DNA from: Alphaproteobacteria bacterium
GTDB taxonomy: Bacteria; Pseudomonadota; Alphaproteobacteria; Rhodobacterales; Rhodobacteraceae
Direction of reading: 5' to 3'
Assembly (NCBI GenBank): GCA_030427145.1
Contig: JAUHWT010000009.1
Span: 1 to 64,000 of the forward strand
DNA: 64,000 nucleotides
Both the position numbers and the translations under genes were made by a program. Within the stretch, counting starts at the first letter, position 1. The number at the start of each line of letters is the position of its first letter. Below are positions 9,016 through 17,866 of this stretch, in pieces. The notes under the pieces were generated by a model that had not been told where the DNA came from, did not search any database, and worked only from the letters and a program-made list of their open reading frames with translations.

Positions 9016-11301
9016 ATGAAACACAGCTCAAAATTCCCGGTCCACGGGTCCGAAGTTCCCGCGCCGGGCACGGGTCCCGAGCCCGCGAAGGCCGACGATA
9101 CGATCGATCCCCGGGTTTTGTTTAACAAACTCTGGATGGGGAAATGGACCATCTTTGCCTGCACAGTGGCCTGTGCGACACTTGGTCTTACGGCTCTGAC
9201 GTTTCAGACCGAGCGATACCGGGCGTCCGCGAGAGTGCTGGTGGACACGCCGGATACGAATGTGGTCAACATCCAGGAAGTTCTGGTGGATCAGCAGTTC
9301 GACCGGGATACGGTCCTGAATGAGATCGAAATTCTGCGTTCGACCGGGCTGATTGAACGGGTCATCCACGAGTTGCGACTGGAATATGACGAGGAGTTCA
9401 ACCCGTTCCTGCAGGATCGGAAAGCCCCCCTGCTGGAACGAGTCGTTGAATCCCTGCCTTTCGAGCCAACCCTTCGCCCCATATTCGAGAGCGCAAAACT
9501 CATCAAACCCGAACAGCCCCCTCTGACCGAGGCCGCGACGGCGGAGATGACGCGTGTCGGGATCATTTCCGCGATCAGGAAGAATCTCGAAATCACACCG
9601 GTGGGCGAGTCACGGGTGCTGGCGATTGCCTTCACCTCGACATCTCCCCGGACAGCCGCGCGGGTGGTGAACGAAGTTGCCAACCAGTACATCGTTGACC
9701 AGTTGGAGGCCCAGCTCAACTCCACCAGATCGGCCACCGAATGGCTTTCGGAGCAGTCGACGGAACTGCGCATCCGCATGGAGGAATCTGAGGCAGAAGT
9801 GGAAGAATTGCGGGCCGAAATAGCGGAACAGGAAGGACAAAGCCGGGAGGTCACGCAACAGCGCCTCGATGGGCTCGTAGCATCACTCGCCCGCGCACGG
9901 CAGAACGCGACAGTGATTGCCGCCACCCAGGCAAGGCTGCAAAACGCTCTTGAGGATGGCACGGATCTGAATTCGATCTCGGAATTTCGGAACTCCGTTC
10001 TGATTCAGAGATACCGCACCGAAATTGACGACCTGACGGCCGAACTGCAAAAACTTTCGCGCTACCACCCCGAACGCAGGTCGATAGAGGCAAACATAGA
10101 CGATCTTGATGAGCGCTCCCGGCGCGAGGCCATTCAGATCGTTGAGGCAATTGACCGCGATCTTCAGGTGGCGCTGGATCAGGAAAAAATCACGGAAGCC
10201 GAGATTATCGAACTGGAAAACCGCCTTGTCGAACAGTCGGGATCGGAACTGAAACTTCATCAGCTTGAACGCGAGGCGCTTGCAAACCGGTCGATCTATG
10301 AAAACTTCATTGCCCGTTTGAAGGAAACGTCCGTGCAGGAGGACCTGCAAAAAGCCAATGCGCGGGTTTTGACACCGGCTGAGGTTCCGGCACACGCACT
10401 GACCTCAACCAGAAACAGGATCGCAGCGGCGTCCATACTGGGAGGACTGATCCTTGGGACGTGCATCGTGCTGCTGCGCGACGCGCTCAACACCACTTTC
10501 CGCGCCACACGGCAGATCGAGGAAATGACCGGGCTCCCGGTGCTGGCCAACATCCCCTCAATCGGGAAAAAGGCAAAGCGCGGCGACATTGTGCGACACC
10601 TGATGGACAATCCGGGCTCCGCACTGTCCGAAGCAATACGCAACCTCCGCACCAGCATCCTGCTGTCCAACGTTGACCGGCCGCCACGTGTCATCATGTT
10701 CACATCATCCGTGCCGCGGGAAGGCAAATCCACCACATCGATCCTCACCGCGCTGACCAGCCGAAAGATGGGACGGTCCGCTATCATTGTGGACTGTGAC
10801 CTGCACCTGCCGACCCTCTCTGGCATGATAGGTGCCGGCAGTGAAAAACCCGGACTGCTCAGCATCCTGGAAAGCACGTCGACAGTAGAGGACGCCATTC
10901 ACGAGGATCAGGAAACCGGCCTTCACATCATCATGTCGAGAACCGGAGAGAAGAGGAACAAGGTAAACGCCGCCGATATCCTCTCGTCGAAAAAGTTCGA
11001 AAACCTGATCAGTGAACTGACCACCAAATACGAAATGGTCGTCCTCGACACGCCGCCGGCACTGGTCGTATCGGACGCGCGCATTCTGTCGGCCAATGTG
11101 GACACCGTCATATACACGCTTCGCTGGGACGACACTCCACGGGGTGCCGTGATGGACGGGCTGCGTGAGCTTCAGTCCATCGACGCGCCAATCGCGGGCC
11201 TTGTTGTGACGATGATCAACGAATCCAAAGCCGCGCGCTACGCTTATGAGGGCCATCGCTACTACAAGGGCCAGTACCGGGACTACTACGTGGAGCAGTG
11301 A
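9016..11301 (+). CDS. Wzc-type polysaccharide co-polymerase and tyrosine autokinase
   Basis: This 761-residue inner-membrane protein combines a Wzz-like chain-length domain with a BY-kinase domain. A first membrane segment lies near residues 44-63, followed by a periplasmic region with long coiled coils (about 220-440) and a second membrane segment near 470-490. The cytoplasmic kinase has Walker A SSVPREGKSTT (about 565-575), Walker A' IIVDCDLHLP (about 590) and Walker B MVVLDTPPAL (about 675). The C-terminus carries a tyrosine cluster (YAYEGHRYYKGQYRDYY), the usual autophosphorylation site. It controls polymer length and export in Wzx/Wzy-dependent systems. No cognate low-molecular-weight tyrosine phosphatase is seen nearby. 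The ATG at 9016 is the only sensible start. Confidence 0.93.
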   Translation: MKHSSKFPVHGSEVPAPGTGPEPAKADDTIDPRVLFNKLWMGKWTIFACTVACATLGLTALTFQTERYRASARVLVDTPDTNVVNIQEVLVDQQFDRDTVLNEIEILRSTGLIERVIHELRLEYDEEFNPFLQDRKAPLLERVVESLPFEPTLRPIFESAKLIKPEQPPLTEAATAEMTRVGIISAIRKNLEITPVGESRVLAIAFTSTSPRTAARVVNEVANQYIVDQLEAQLNSTRSATEWLSEQSTELRIRMEESEAEVEELRAEIAEQEGQSREVTQQRLDGLVASLARARQNATVIAATQARLQNALEDGTDLNSISEFRNSVLIQRYRTEIDDLTAELQKLSRYHPERRSIEANIDDLDERSRREAIQIVEAIDRDLQVALDQEKITEAEIIELENRLVEQSGSELKLHQLEREALANRSIYENFIARLKETSVQEDLQKANARVLTPAEVPAHALTSTRNRIAAASILGGLILGTCIVLLRDALNTTFRATRQIEEMTGLPVLANIPSIGKKAKRGDIVRHLMDNPGSALSEAIRNLRTSILLSNVDRPPRVIMFTSSVPREGKSTTSILTALTSRKMGRSAIIVDCDLHLPTLSGMIGAGSEKPGLLSILESTSTVEDAIHEDQETGLHIIMSRTGEKRNKVNAADILSSKKFENLISELTTKYEMVVLDTPPALVVSDARILSANVDTVIYTLRWDDTPRGAVMDGLRELQSIDAPIAGLVVTMINESKAARYAYEGHRYYKGQYRDYYVEQ

Positions 11302-11433
11302 TCCTTCCGCGTGCCCCGATCCCCTTGGAGAAGTCCGAAATTTTCTGCGGCCCGGGACGAATTTTACCAGCTTGTTAACCCGCAAACGAAACAAGATTAC
11401 TAAAATTTTTCCTTGGAAACCGGGTTATCCAAA

Positions 11434-13581
11434 TTGAAACAGCTGCTTCAGTCGCTGAAGGACGGAACTGTAGAACTGGCGGAGATACCAGCGCCGGAAC
11501 CAAAGCGCGGATGCCTGCGTATCCACACCTCGCATACCCTCATTTCAGCTGGTACCGAGCGCATGCTGGCTGAATTCGGTCAGGCGAACTGGATCACGCG
11601 GGCCAGGTCGCAGCCGGACAAGGTCAAAATGGTGCTCGACAAAGCGGGAACGGATGGCGTTCTTGCCACGTTTGATGCAGTACGAAGCAAGCTCGATCAG
11701 CCGCTCACGCTCGGCTACTGCAATGTCGGCCGGGTCGAGAGCGTTGGAGTAGATGTCAGCGGTTTTGCCCTTGGGGACCGCGTCGTCAGCAATGGAAGTC
11801 ACGCGGAAGTGGTGGTTGTGCCCCGCAACCTGTGCGCCAAAATCCCGGACAGCGTCAGCGATGAGGATGCCAGCTTTACGGTTCTCGCGAGCATTGGCCT
11901 GCAGGGGATCCGGCTTGCCAATCCAACGCTTGGCGAAAACGTCGTCGTTACCGGTCTTGGTTTAATCGGCCTCCTGACCGTCCAGCTTCTGCGCGCACAG
12001 GGGTGCAGGGTTCTGGGCATTGATCCAGATACCACGCGTTTGGAAATCGCACGGAGCTTTGGCGCAATGACCGCCTCGCCCACTGATGACGTGCAGTCAG
12101 TCGCATCCGCCTTTTCGCGGGGCAATGGCGTGGATGCAGTCATCATCACGGCATCGTCGAGAAGCAACCGTCTGGTGTCTGATGCCGCAAACATGTGCCG
12201 CAAACGGGGCCGCATTGTGCTGGTCGGACAGACCGGGCTGGAGCTGAACCGGGATGAATTCTACGAGAAGGAACTCACATTCCAGGTCAGCTGCTCCTAC
12301 GGACCCGGCCGCTACGATCCGGCCTATGAGGAACGCGGGCAGGACTATCCGCTGGGATTTGTCCGATGGACCGAACAGCGAAACTTTGAAGCAGTCCTCG
12401 ATCTTATGACCTCGGGTGCCCTCGACGTGCAGCCGCTCATTTCACACCGCTATGCCATTGAGCGCGCGGACGAGGCGATGGCTTTGCTGACATCTGACGC
12501 CCCGTCGCTTGGCATCATGCTGGAATTCCCTCGAAAGTCAGACGCGGCCAACCTGTTCAGTCCAAACGTCTCCCTTCGCGAAAAGACGACCGCGGGAACA
12601 GGCACGGTAGCTTTCCTCGGTGCGGGAAACCACGCCGGACGCGCCCTCATCCCTGCATTCCAAAAATCCGGCGCCAACCTTCACACAATTGTCAGCGCCG
12701 GTGGCGTCAGCGCACGGCATTACGGCAGAAAGTTTGGCTTCGCCGACGCCTCGACCCGAACGGACGACGTGCTGGAAAATGATGAGATCGACACGGTTGT
12801 CATAGCCACCCGGCATGACCGCCATGCCAGCGAAGTTCTCTCCGCCCTTCGCGCGGGGAAGCATGTCTATTGCGAGAAACCGCTCTGCCTGAACACCGAA
12901 GATCTTGAGGATATCCGGTTTGAGGCTGCCTCCCGCCCGGAACAGATTTTGATGGTTGGGTTCAATCGCAGGTTTGCACCCCATGTCGAACGAATGAAGT
13001 CACTGATTGAGCCGCTTTCGGTCCCGAAGCATTTCGCAATGACAGTGAATGCCGGGGCGATCCCTTCCGATCACTGGACACAGGATCCCACTGTGGGCGG
13101 TGGACGGATCATTGGCGAGGCCTGTCACTTCATCGATCTTCTCCGCCATCTCGCGGGCGCGCCGATCACCGGGTTCGACACGGTTTTTGCCAGTTCCACA
13201 GCAAACTGGGATGCCGGGGACACAGCTTCCATCATGGTTTCTTTCGCGGACGGCTCGGCCGGTGTGATCAACTACCTCGCGAATGGTCACCGCTCAATTT
13301 CCAAGGAGCGACTGGAGGTATTTGCGGGCGGCAGGGTTCTCACGCTGGACAACTTCAGAAAACTGACAGGGTATGGATGGCCAGGCTTCTCCCGCATGCG
13401 CCTTTGGCGGCAGGACAAGGGCATAAATGCATGTGCGGCTCATTTCCTGAATGCGGTCAGAACCGGAACTCCGCCAGCCATCAGCCTCGACGAACAGATC
13501 GAGGTCAGCAGGGTCGCGATCGAAGCGGCCAGCAGGGGCGTCGCGGGCAATCTCACGATAAACACTTCACCCACCGCATGA
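11434..13581 (+). CDS. Two-domain oxidoreductase: zinc-type dehydrogenase fused to Gfo/Idh/MocA
   Basis: Residues 1-350 form a medium-chain dehydrogenase/reductase with the nucleotide-binding motif VVTGLGLIGLLTVQLLRAQG. Residues from about 385 form a Gfo/Idh/MocA dehydrogenase with VAFLGAGNHAGRALIPAF and the active-site-type motif EKP (near 478). This fusion recurs in polysaccharide loci next to heparinase II/III-family genes, as it does here, and is presumed to modify a nucleotide sugar or the polymer, though the reaction is not established to my knowledge. The start is uncertain: TTG at 11434 gives the expected beginning KQLLQSLKDGTVE, and TTG at 11413 is also possible; neither has a clear ribosome-binding site. 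It overlaps the next gene as ATGA. Confidence 0.87.
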   Translation: MKQLLQSLKDGTVELAEIPAPEPKRGCLRIHTSHTLISAGTERMLAEFGQANWITRARSQPDKVKMVLDKAGTDGVLATFDAVRSKLDQPLTLGYCNVGRVESVGVDVSGFALGDRVVSNGSHAEVVVVPRNLCAKIPDSVSDEDASFTVLASIGLQGIRLANPTLGENVVVTGLGLIGLLTVQLLRAQGCRVLGIDPDTTRLEIARSFGAMTASPTDDVQSVASAFSRGNGVDAVIITASSRSNRLVSDAANMCRKRGRIVLVGQTGLELNRDEFYEKELTFQVSCSYGPGRYDPAYEERGQDYPLGFVRWTEQRNFEAVLDLMTSGALDVQPLISHRYAIERADEAMALLTSDAPSLGIMLEFPRKSDAANLFSPNVSLREKTTAGTGTVAFLGAGNHAGRALIPAFQKSGANLHTIVSAGGVSARHYGRKFGFADASTRTDDVLENDEIDTVVIATRHDRHASEVLSALRAGKHVYCEKPLCLNTEDLEDIRFEAASRPEQILMVGFNRRFAPHVERMKSLIEPLSVPKHFAMTVNAGAIPSDHWTQDPTVGGGRIIGEACHFIDLLRHLAGAPITGFDTVFASSTANWDAGDTASIMVSFADGSAGVINYLANGHRSISKERLEVFAGGRVLTLDNFRKLTGYGWPGFSRMRLWRQDKGINACAAHFLNAVRTGTPPAISLDEQIEVSRVAIEAASRGVAGNLTINTSPTA

Positions 13582-15209
13582 ACGCACTAACCACAGCCGA
13601 CCGCTACTGGCAGACCATCAGGCATCTCAGGCCTGGGCAGATAACCGGTCGCATTCGATACCGGTTGGCAAGTCCGCGGCCGGGTCAGTCCCCTCCGCCT
13701 CCAACCCGAGACCGCGTGGGAACGTGGCAGGTACCGGGAAGACGACGACCCTCTCTTACCGGGCCTGACCGCTTTATCTTCCTGAATGAAGCGGGGTCGT
13801 TAGAAGAGAACGGCTGGGATGATCAGGGGAAAGAAAAGCTCTGGCGTTACAATCAGCATTATTTCGACGATCTTAACGCTGAGAGTCCGGACGGGCGTTC
13901 CGGGTGGCACCAGCGGCTGATCCCTTCCTGGATAGAGGCCAATCCGCCCGGTGCCGGGACAGGATGGGAACCCTATCCCACGTCCCTGCGACTGGTAAAC
14001 TGGATCAAGTGGGTGCTCTCCGGCAATGAACCTGGTCAGGACATGCTCGCGAGCCTTGCCGTTCAGACAAGATGGCTCGCGGCGCGCCTCGAATGGCATC
14101 TGCTAGGAAATCACCTTCTTGCCAATGCTAAGGCGCTGGTTTTTTCCGGACTGTTTTTTGACGGTGCAGAGGCGCGGCAATGGCTGCAAACGGGTTTGAG
14201 GATTTTGGAGCGCGAGATCCCCGAACAAATCATGAGCGACGGTGCGCATTTCGAACTCTCGCCGATGTACCATGCCTTGATCCTCGAGGACTTTCTCGAC
14301 CTCACGAACGTTTCACGCGCATTCCAAGCCGGCATCGAACCATTGTTCGCAGCAATTTCCGAGCGGATTCCCCTTATGATTGGTTGGCTGCAAGCAATGA
14401 GCCATCCGGACGGGCGGATTTCGTTTTTCAATGACACAGCCTTTGGGGTCGCTCCGGAAAATCAAAACCTCATGGACTACGCGCAACGCCTCGGCTTCTC
14501 CACTCCGAAGCGGACTGAACCGGATTGGTTGCAGGACAGCGGATATATCCGTTTCGAAAACCAGCACGCGGTCGTTATCGCGGATTTTGCTCGTGTTGGG
14601 CCGGATTACCTGCCTGGACATGCACATGCCGATACACTCAGCTTTGAGGCGTCTCTGTTCGGACACCGGACCTTCGTCAATTCCGGAACATCACTTTATG
14701 GCACGGGGACGGAACGGTTACGGCAAAGAGGCACGGATGCGCATAATACCGTAACTGTCGCTGGCACAAATTCATCCGAAATCTGGAGCGGGTTTCGGGT
14801 TGCCCGCAGAGCCCGGGTTTTTGATGTCAGTTGCGATTGGAATGGCGGGGCACAGACCGCTTCCGGGTGTCACGATGGCTACGCCCGACTGCCAGGTCGC
14901 CCGATCCATCGAAGGTCGGTCAAACTGTCTGGTCAGTGTCTTGAAGTCGTCGACAGTGTTACGCCAACTGAACACGAATCCGTCGCACGGTTTCACCTGC
15001 ATCCGGACGTCGCAATTCAACAAACCTCAGCCAGTTCAGGGATAATCAAGCTGCCTGCGGGTCAGACACTGACCTGGGATGCCGGCGACAACGAGCCAAG
15101 TGTCACATCAACCACATGGCACCCCGAGTTTGGCAAAATGATAGAGAACCAGTGTCTCGTCATTCCCCTTCGTGACGACCGATCCATCCTCAAAATCCGT
15201 TGGGACTAG
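13578..15209 (+). CDS. Heparinase II/III-family protein
   Basis: The 543-residue protein has the alpha/alpha-toroid N-terminal half and beta-rich C-terminal half of the heparinase II/III family. The conserved stretch PGHAHADTLSFE lies near residue 345 and NSGTSLYGTGTERLRQRGTDAHNTV follows in two adjoining pieces. These enzymes cleave uronic-acid-containing polysaccharides by beta-elimination. In biosynthetic loci they probably trim or release the polymer. No signal peptide is seen, which argues for a cytoplasmic location or non-classical export. The ATG at 13578 overlaps the upstream stop as ATGA, whereas the frame upstream of it merely runs through the previous gene. With WecB and WecC nearby, a ManNAcA-containing polymer is a plausible but unproven substrate. 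Confidence 0.87.
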   Translation: MNALTTADRYWQTIRHLRPGQITGRIRYRLASPRPGQSPPPPTRDRVGTWQVPGRRRPSLTGPDRFIFLNEAGSLEENGWDDQGKEKLWRYNQHYFDDLNAESPDGRSGWHQRLIPSWIEANPPGAGTGWEPYPTSLRLVNWIKWVLSGNEPGQDMLASLAVQTRWLAARLEWHLLGNHLLANAKALVFSGLFFDGAEARQWLQTGLRILEREIPEQIMSDGAHFELSPMYHALILEDFLDLTNVSRAFQAGIEPLFAAISERIPLMIGWLQAMSHPDGRISFFNDTAFGVAPENQNLMDYAQRLGFSTPKRTEPDWLQDSGYIRFENQHAVVIADFARVGPDYLPGHAHADTLSFEASLFGHRTFVNSGTSLYGTGTERLRQRGTDAHNTVTVAGTNSSEIWSGFRVARRARVFDVSCDWNGGAQTASGCHDGYARLPGRPIHRRSVKLSGQCLEVVDSVTPTEHESVARFHLHPDVAIQQTSASSGIIKLPAGQTLTWDAGDNEPSVTSTTWHPEFGKMIENQCLVIPLRDDRSILKIRWD

Positions 15210-15212
15210 GAC

Positions 15213-16442
15213 ATGCACATACTTCTTCTGAGCGATAACTTTTCTCCCGAAACCAACGCCCCGGCCAATCGCGGGTTTGAGCATGCCAAAGCCTGGGTTG
15301 CGGCCGGACATCGGGTAACCGTGATCACCTGCGCCCCAAATTTTCCGCAGGGTAAGGTTTACGACGGATACCGCAACAGCCTGTGGCAAACGGAGAACAT
15401 GGACGGCATCGAGGTCATCCGCGTCTGGAGCTACATGACGCGGAATGAGGGGTTCGCTCGCCGAATTCTTGACTTTGTGAGCTATATGGTGACGGGATTT
15501 ATCGCCTCGTTTTTCGTCCGGCGGATCGATGTTATCGTCGGTACCTCACCCCAGTTTTTCACCGCCTGCGCGGCCTGGGCCGTGTCCCTGTTCCGGCGCC
15601 GACCCTGGGTCTTTGAACTGCGAGACATATGGCCTGAATCCATTCGGGCCGTGAGCGGCATGCAGAACTCGCGGGTTCTGGACCTGCTCGAGAAGCTCGA
15701 ACTGTTTCTCTACCGTTCGGCCGATGCGATTGTGGCGGTGACACCGTCCTTCAAGCGCAACCTGATCGACCGTGGCATTGACGGCGCCAAAATCAGTGTT
15801 GCCACCAACGGTGTCGATCTGAGCCGTTTTGCGCGGGTACCGCGGGATGAAGCCCTTGAGGCAAGCCTCAAACTTCAGGGCAAATTTGTGGCCGGATATA
15901 TCGGAACGCATGGCATGGCCCATCATTTGGAAACCCTCGTCGATGCCGCCGAGATGCTGGAGCAACACCCTGAAGGTGGCGATATCAGGTTTCTTCTTGT
16001 TGGGGATGGCGCCAGCAAATCCGCGATCGAGCAGCGCGCCAGGGAATGTGGACTGGCGAACATGATTTTCGTCGACCCGGTCTCGCGGGAAGAAGTCGCT
16101 CGTTACTGGTCTCTGCTGGATGCATCCATAGTCCACCTGAAAGACACCCCGCTGTTCAGCACGGTTATCCCATCCAAAATTTTTGAGTGTATGGCCATGG
16201 GTATACCCGTTCTGCACGGCGTACGCGGAGACTCCGCTGAAATTATTGAGGAATGTGGCGCGGGAATACTGTTCGAGCCTGAAAACGCGACCGAATTGGC
16301 AACGGGTATTCTGGAACTGGCGGAAAACGCCCCATTGCGGAAACGTCTTGCGGACAACGCGGTTGCGGCCGCACCCAGGTTCGACAGAACGGTACTGGCA
16401 GCCGGAATGTTGAAGGTTCTGCAAACACTCAAACCGGCGTAA
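15213..16442 (+). CDS. WbuB-like GT4 glycosyltransferase
   Basis: This 409-residue protein matches WbuB-type transferases, which in characterised systems move an acetamido-deoxyhexose such as FucNAc. The N-terminus (MHILLLSDNFSPETNAPANR) and the segments ITCAPNFPQGKVYDGY and ELRDIWPESI are characteristic. The donor domain has HGVRGDSAEIIEECGAGILF near the C-terminus. It begins three bases after the heparinase stop, so it belongs to the same rightward operon. The sugar actually transferred here cannot be decided from sequence. Confidence 0.87.
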   Translation: MHILLLSDNFSPETNAPANRGFEHAKAWVAAGHRVTVITCAPNFPQGKVYDGYRNSLWQTENMDGIEVIRVWSYMTRNEGFARRILDFVSYMVTGFIASFFVRRIDVIVGTSPQFFTACAAWAVSLFRRRPWVFELRDIWPESIRAVSGMQNSRVLDLLEKLELFLYRSADAIVAVTPSFKRNLIDRGIDGAKISVATNGVDLSRFARVPRDEALEASLKLQGKFVAGYIGTHGMAHHLETLVDAAEMLEQHPEGGDIRFLLVGDGASKSAIEQRARECGLANMIFVDPVSREEVARYWSLLDASIVHLKDTPLFSTVIPSKIFECMAMGIPVLHGVRGDSAEIIEECGAGILFEPENATELATGILELAENAPLRKRLADNAVAAAPRFDRTVLAAGMLKVLQTLKPA

Positions 16443-16655
16443 ATCGCGCCTGAGTCCCTTGCCAATTGCCGACCATAAATGTGCACGAAACAACCATTTC
16501 TTCACGCCCAAGATTGTTAAATCGGGTTATTCGGTCTATCTGGGAGCAGACGGACCGTTCAGAAGCCCGAGGAAAACAAGGTTGCCAATCACACCGATAC
16601 CGTCAATTTTGTGGGTTCCGCAGGCCGACCGCGCAGTGTCACCGGGAGGCAAACG

Positions 16656-17444
16656 GTGAGTTTTTTTCGACCCAAACGACCTTTGAATTCGGACGGCGGC
16701 GAAGCCGAAACGGTCTCTGATCCGAAAGTCTCCCCGGACGAGCGGATTTATGCGGTCGGGGACATTCATGGACGTGATGATCTGCTGCTCGCCATGTTTG
16801 AAGCGATCGGCAACGATATCACGGCACATTCGGACAATCGTGTTGCGCGGCTGGTGTTTCTCGGCGATCTGATCGACCGTGGCGACCATTCCCGCAACGT
16901 TCTGGACGTCATCACGAAAACCATCGCTGCGGAGAAGGAAAACAACATCATCTGCCTCCGGGGCAACCATGAGCAGGCCCTGCTCGATTTCATCAGGGAC
17001 CCTCTGGTTAAGCGCGGATGGCTCCAGTTCGGCGGTCTTCAAACGATTGGAAGTTACGGTTTGACCGCGCCAAGAGGGCGGACCAGCGATGCCGAACTGA
17101 CCAGAATTCGCGATGAGCTGAAACAGGCGATGGGGCCGCATCTGGATTTCCTCAGCACCCTTCCGCTTTCGTTTCGGTCAGGTGACGTCTTTTTCGCCCA
17201 TGCCGGGATAGATCCGGCGAGACCTCTGAGCGACCAGTCGGAACGTGCGCTTCTATGGGGAAAATCGAGTTTCCTGACCGAGGATGGACTACGAGGGGTC
17301 AGGGTCGTGCATGGCCACTACGATTCCGCTGATGTGGTCTCCACGCCGGGCCGTATATGCGTGGATCTCGGAGCTTACTATTCAGGATGCCTTTGTGCGG
17401 TGCGCCTTGATGACGAAGTCAATGTGATCAAGGTTACAGCCTGA
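16656..17444 (+). CDS. PPP-family serine/threonine protein phosphatase
   Basis: This is a 262-residue metallophosphoesterase of the bacterial PPP group. The metal-binding signatures GDIHGRDDLL, GDLIDRGD and LRGNHEQ appear in the usual order, followed by AHAGIDP and VVHGHY, so all metal ligands are present. I place the start at GTG 16656 because GGGAGG lies seven bases upstream; an open frame begins earlier at 16611 without such support. It follows the WbuB-like gene after 213 bases and closes the rightward polysaccharide group. It could remove phosphate from a protein of the export system, perhaps opposing the Wzc-like kinase, although PPP enzymes usually prefer phosphoserine and phosphothreonine. 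Confidence 0.85.
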   Translation: MSFFRPKRPLNSDGGEAETVSDPKVSPDERIYAVGDIHGRDDLLLAMFEAIGNDITAHSDNRVARLVFLGDLIDRGDHSRNVLDVITKTIAAEKENNIICLRGNHEQALLDFIRDPLVKRGWLQFGGLQTIGSYGLTAPRGRTSDAELTRIRDELKQAMGPHLDFLSTLPLSFRSGDVFFAHAGIDPARPLSDQSERALLWGKSSFLTEDGLRGVRVVHGHYDSADVVSTPGRICVDLGAYYSGCLCAVRLDDEVNVIKVTA

Positions 17445-17862
17445 CCGTTCCAAAGGTTTCGCACATCGATTCGGGCAAAGGCAGGGATAAACGATTTTGT
17501 TTCTTCGTACTGGTTCTTTGTTTCAAATCGTAATGAATCGAACGCCCCATCCGGGACCACACTGTCAGACTTCCTTTGTTAACTTTATCTCGGCAGTCTG
17601 CCCGAAGCCCGGATAGGCGCGAGCCCATTTCTTACAAAACCAAATTCGCTGCGTTGGCCCAAATCCGGTGCCCTCGCATCGATCGTCATTCCCCTGCCAC
17701 GTTAAGCATAAAGACAGATAACAGACTGTAAAAATATCATTTTTAAGAAATACCCCACTTCTATCCTGTTGATTTCGCCACCCCACAGACACTAGCCAAC
17801 CCGCGGTGGGTCCAGTTTCGCCGAGACCGTTCCGAAATGGGGCTGTATCGGGTGGGACATTT
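17445..17862. other. Intergenic region without a recognised gene
   Basis: This stretch of about 420 bases separates the phosphatase gene from the protease gene. It is richer in A and T than its neighbours, notably near 17720-17760. Short open frames on both strands lack ribosome-binding sites and do not resemble proteins. It presumably carries the protease promoter, which I could not identify. Confidence 0.5.
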
Positions 17863-17866
17863 ATGA

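Noticed and set aside
15546-16511. 321-codon open frame opposite the WbuB-like gene
   Set aside because: Shadow of a conserved glycosyltransferase; no recognisable domain.
17565-17792. 75-codon open frame in the gap before the protease gene
   Set aside because: No ribosome-binding site and no recognisable motif.
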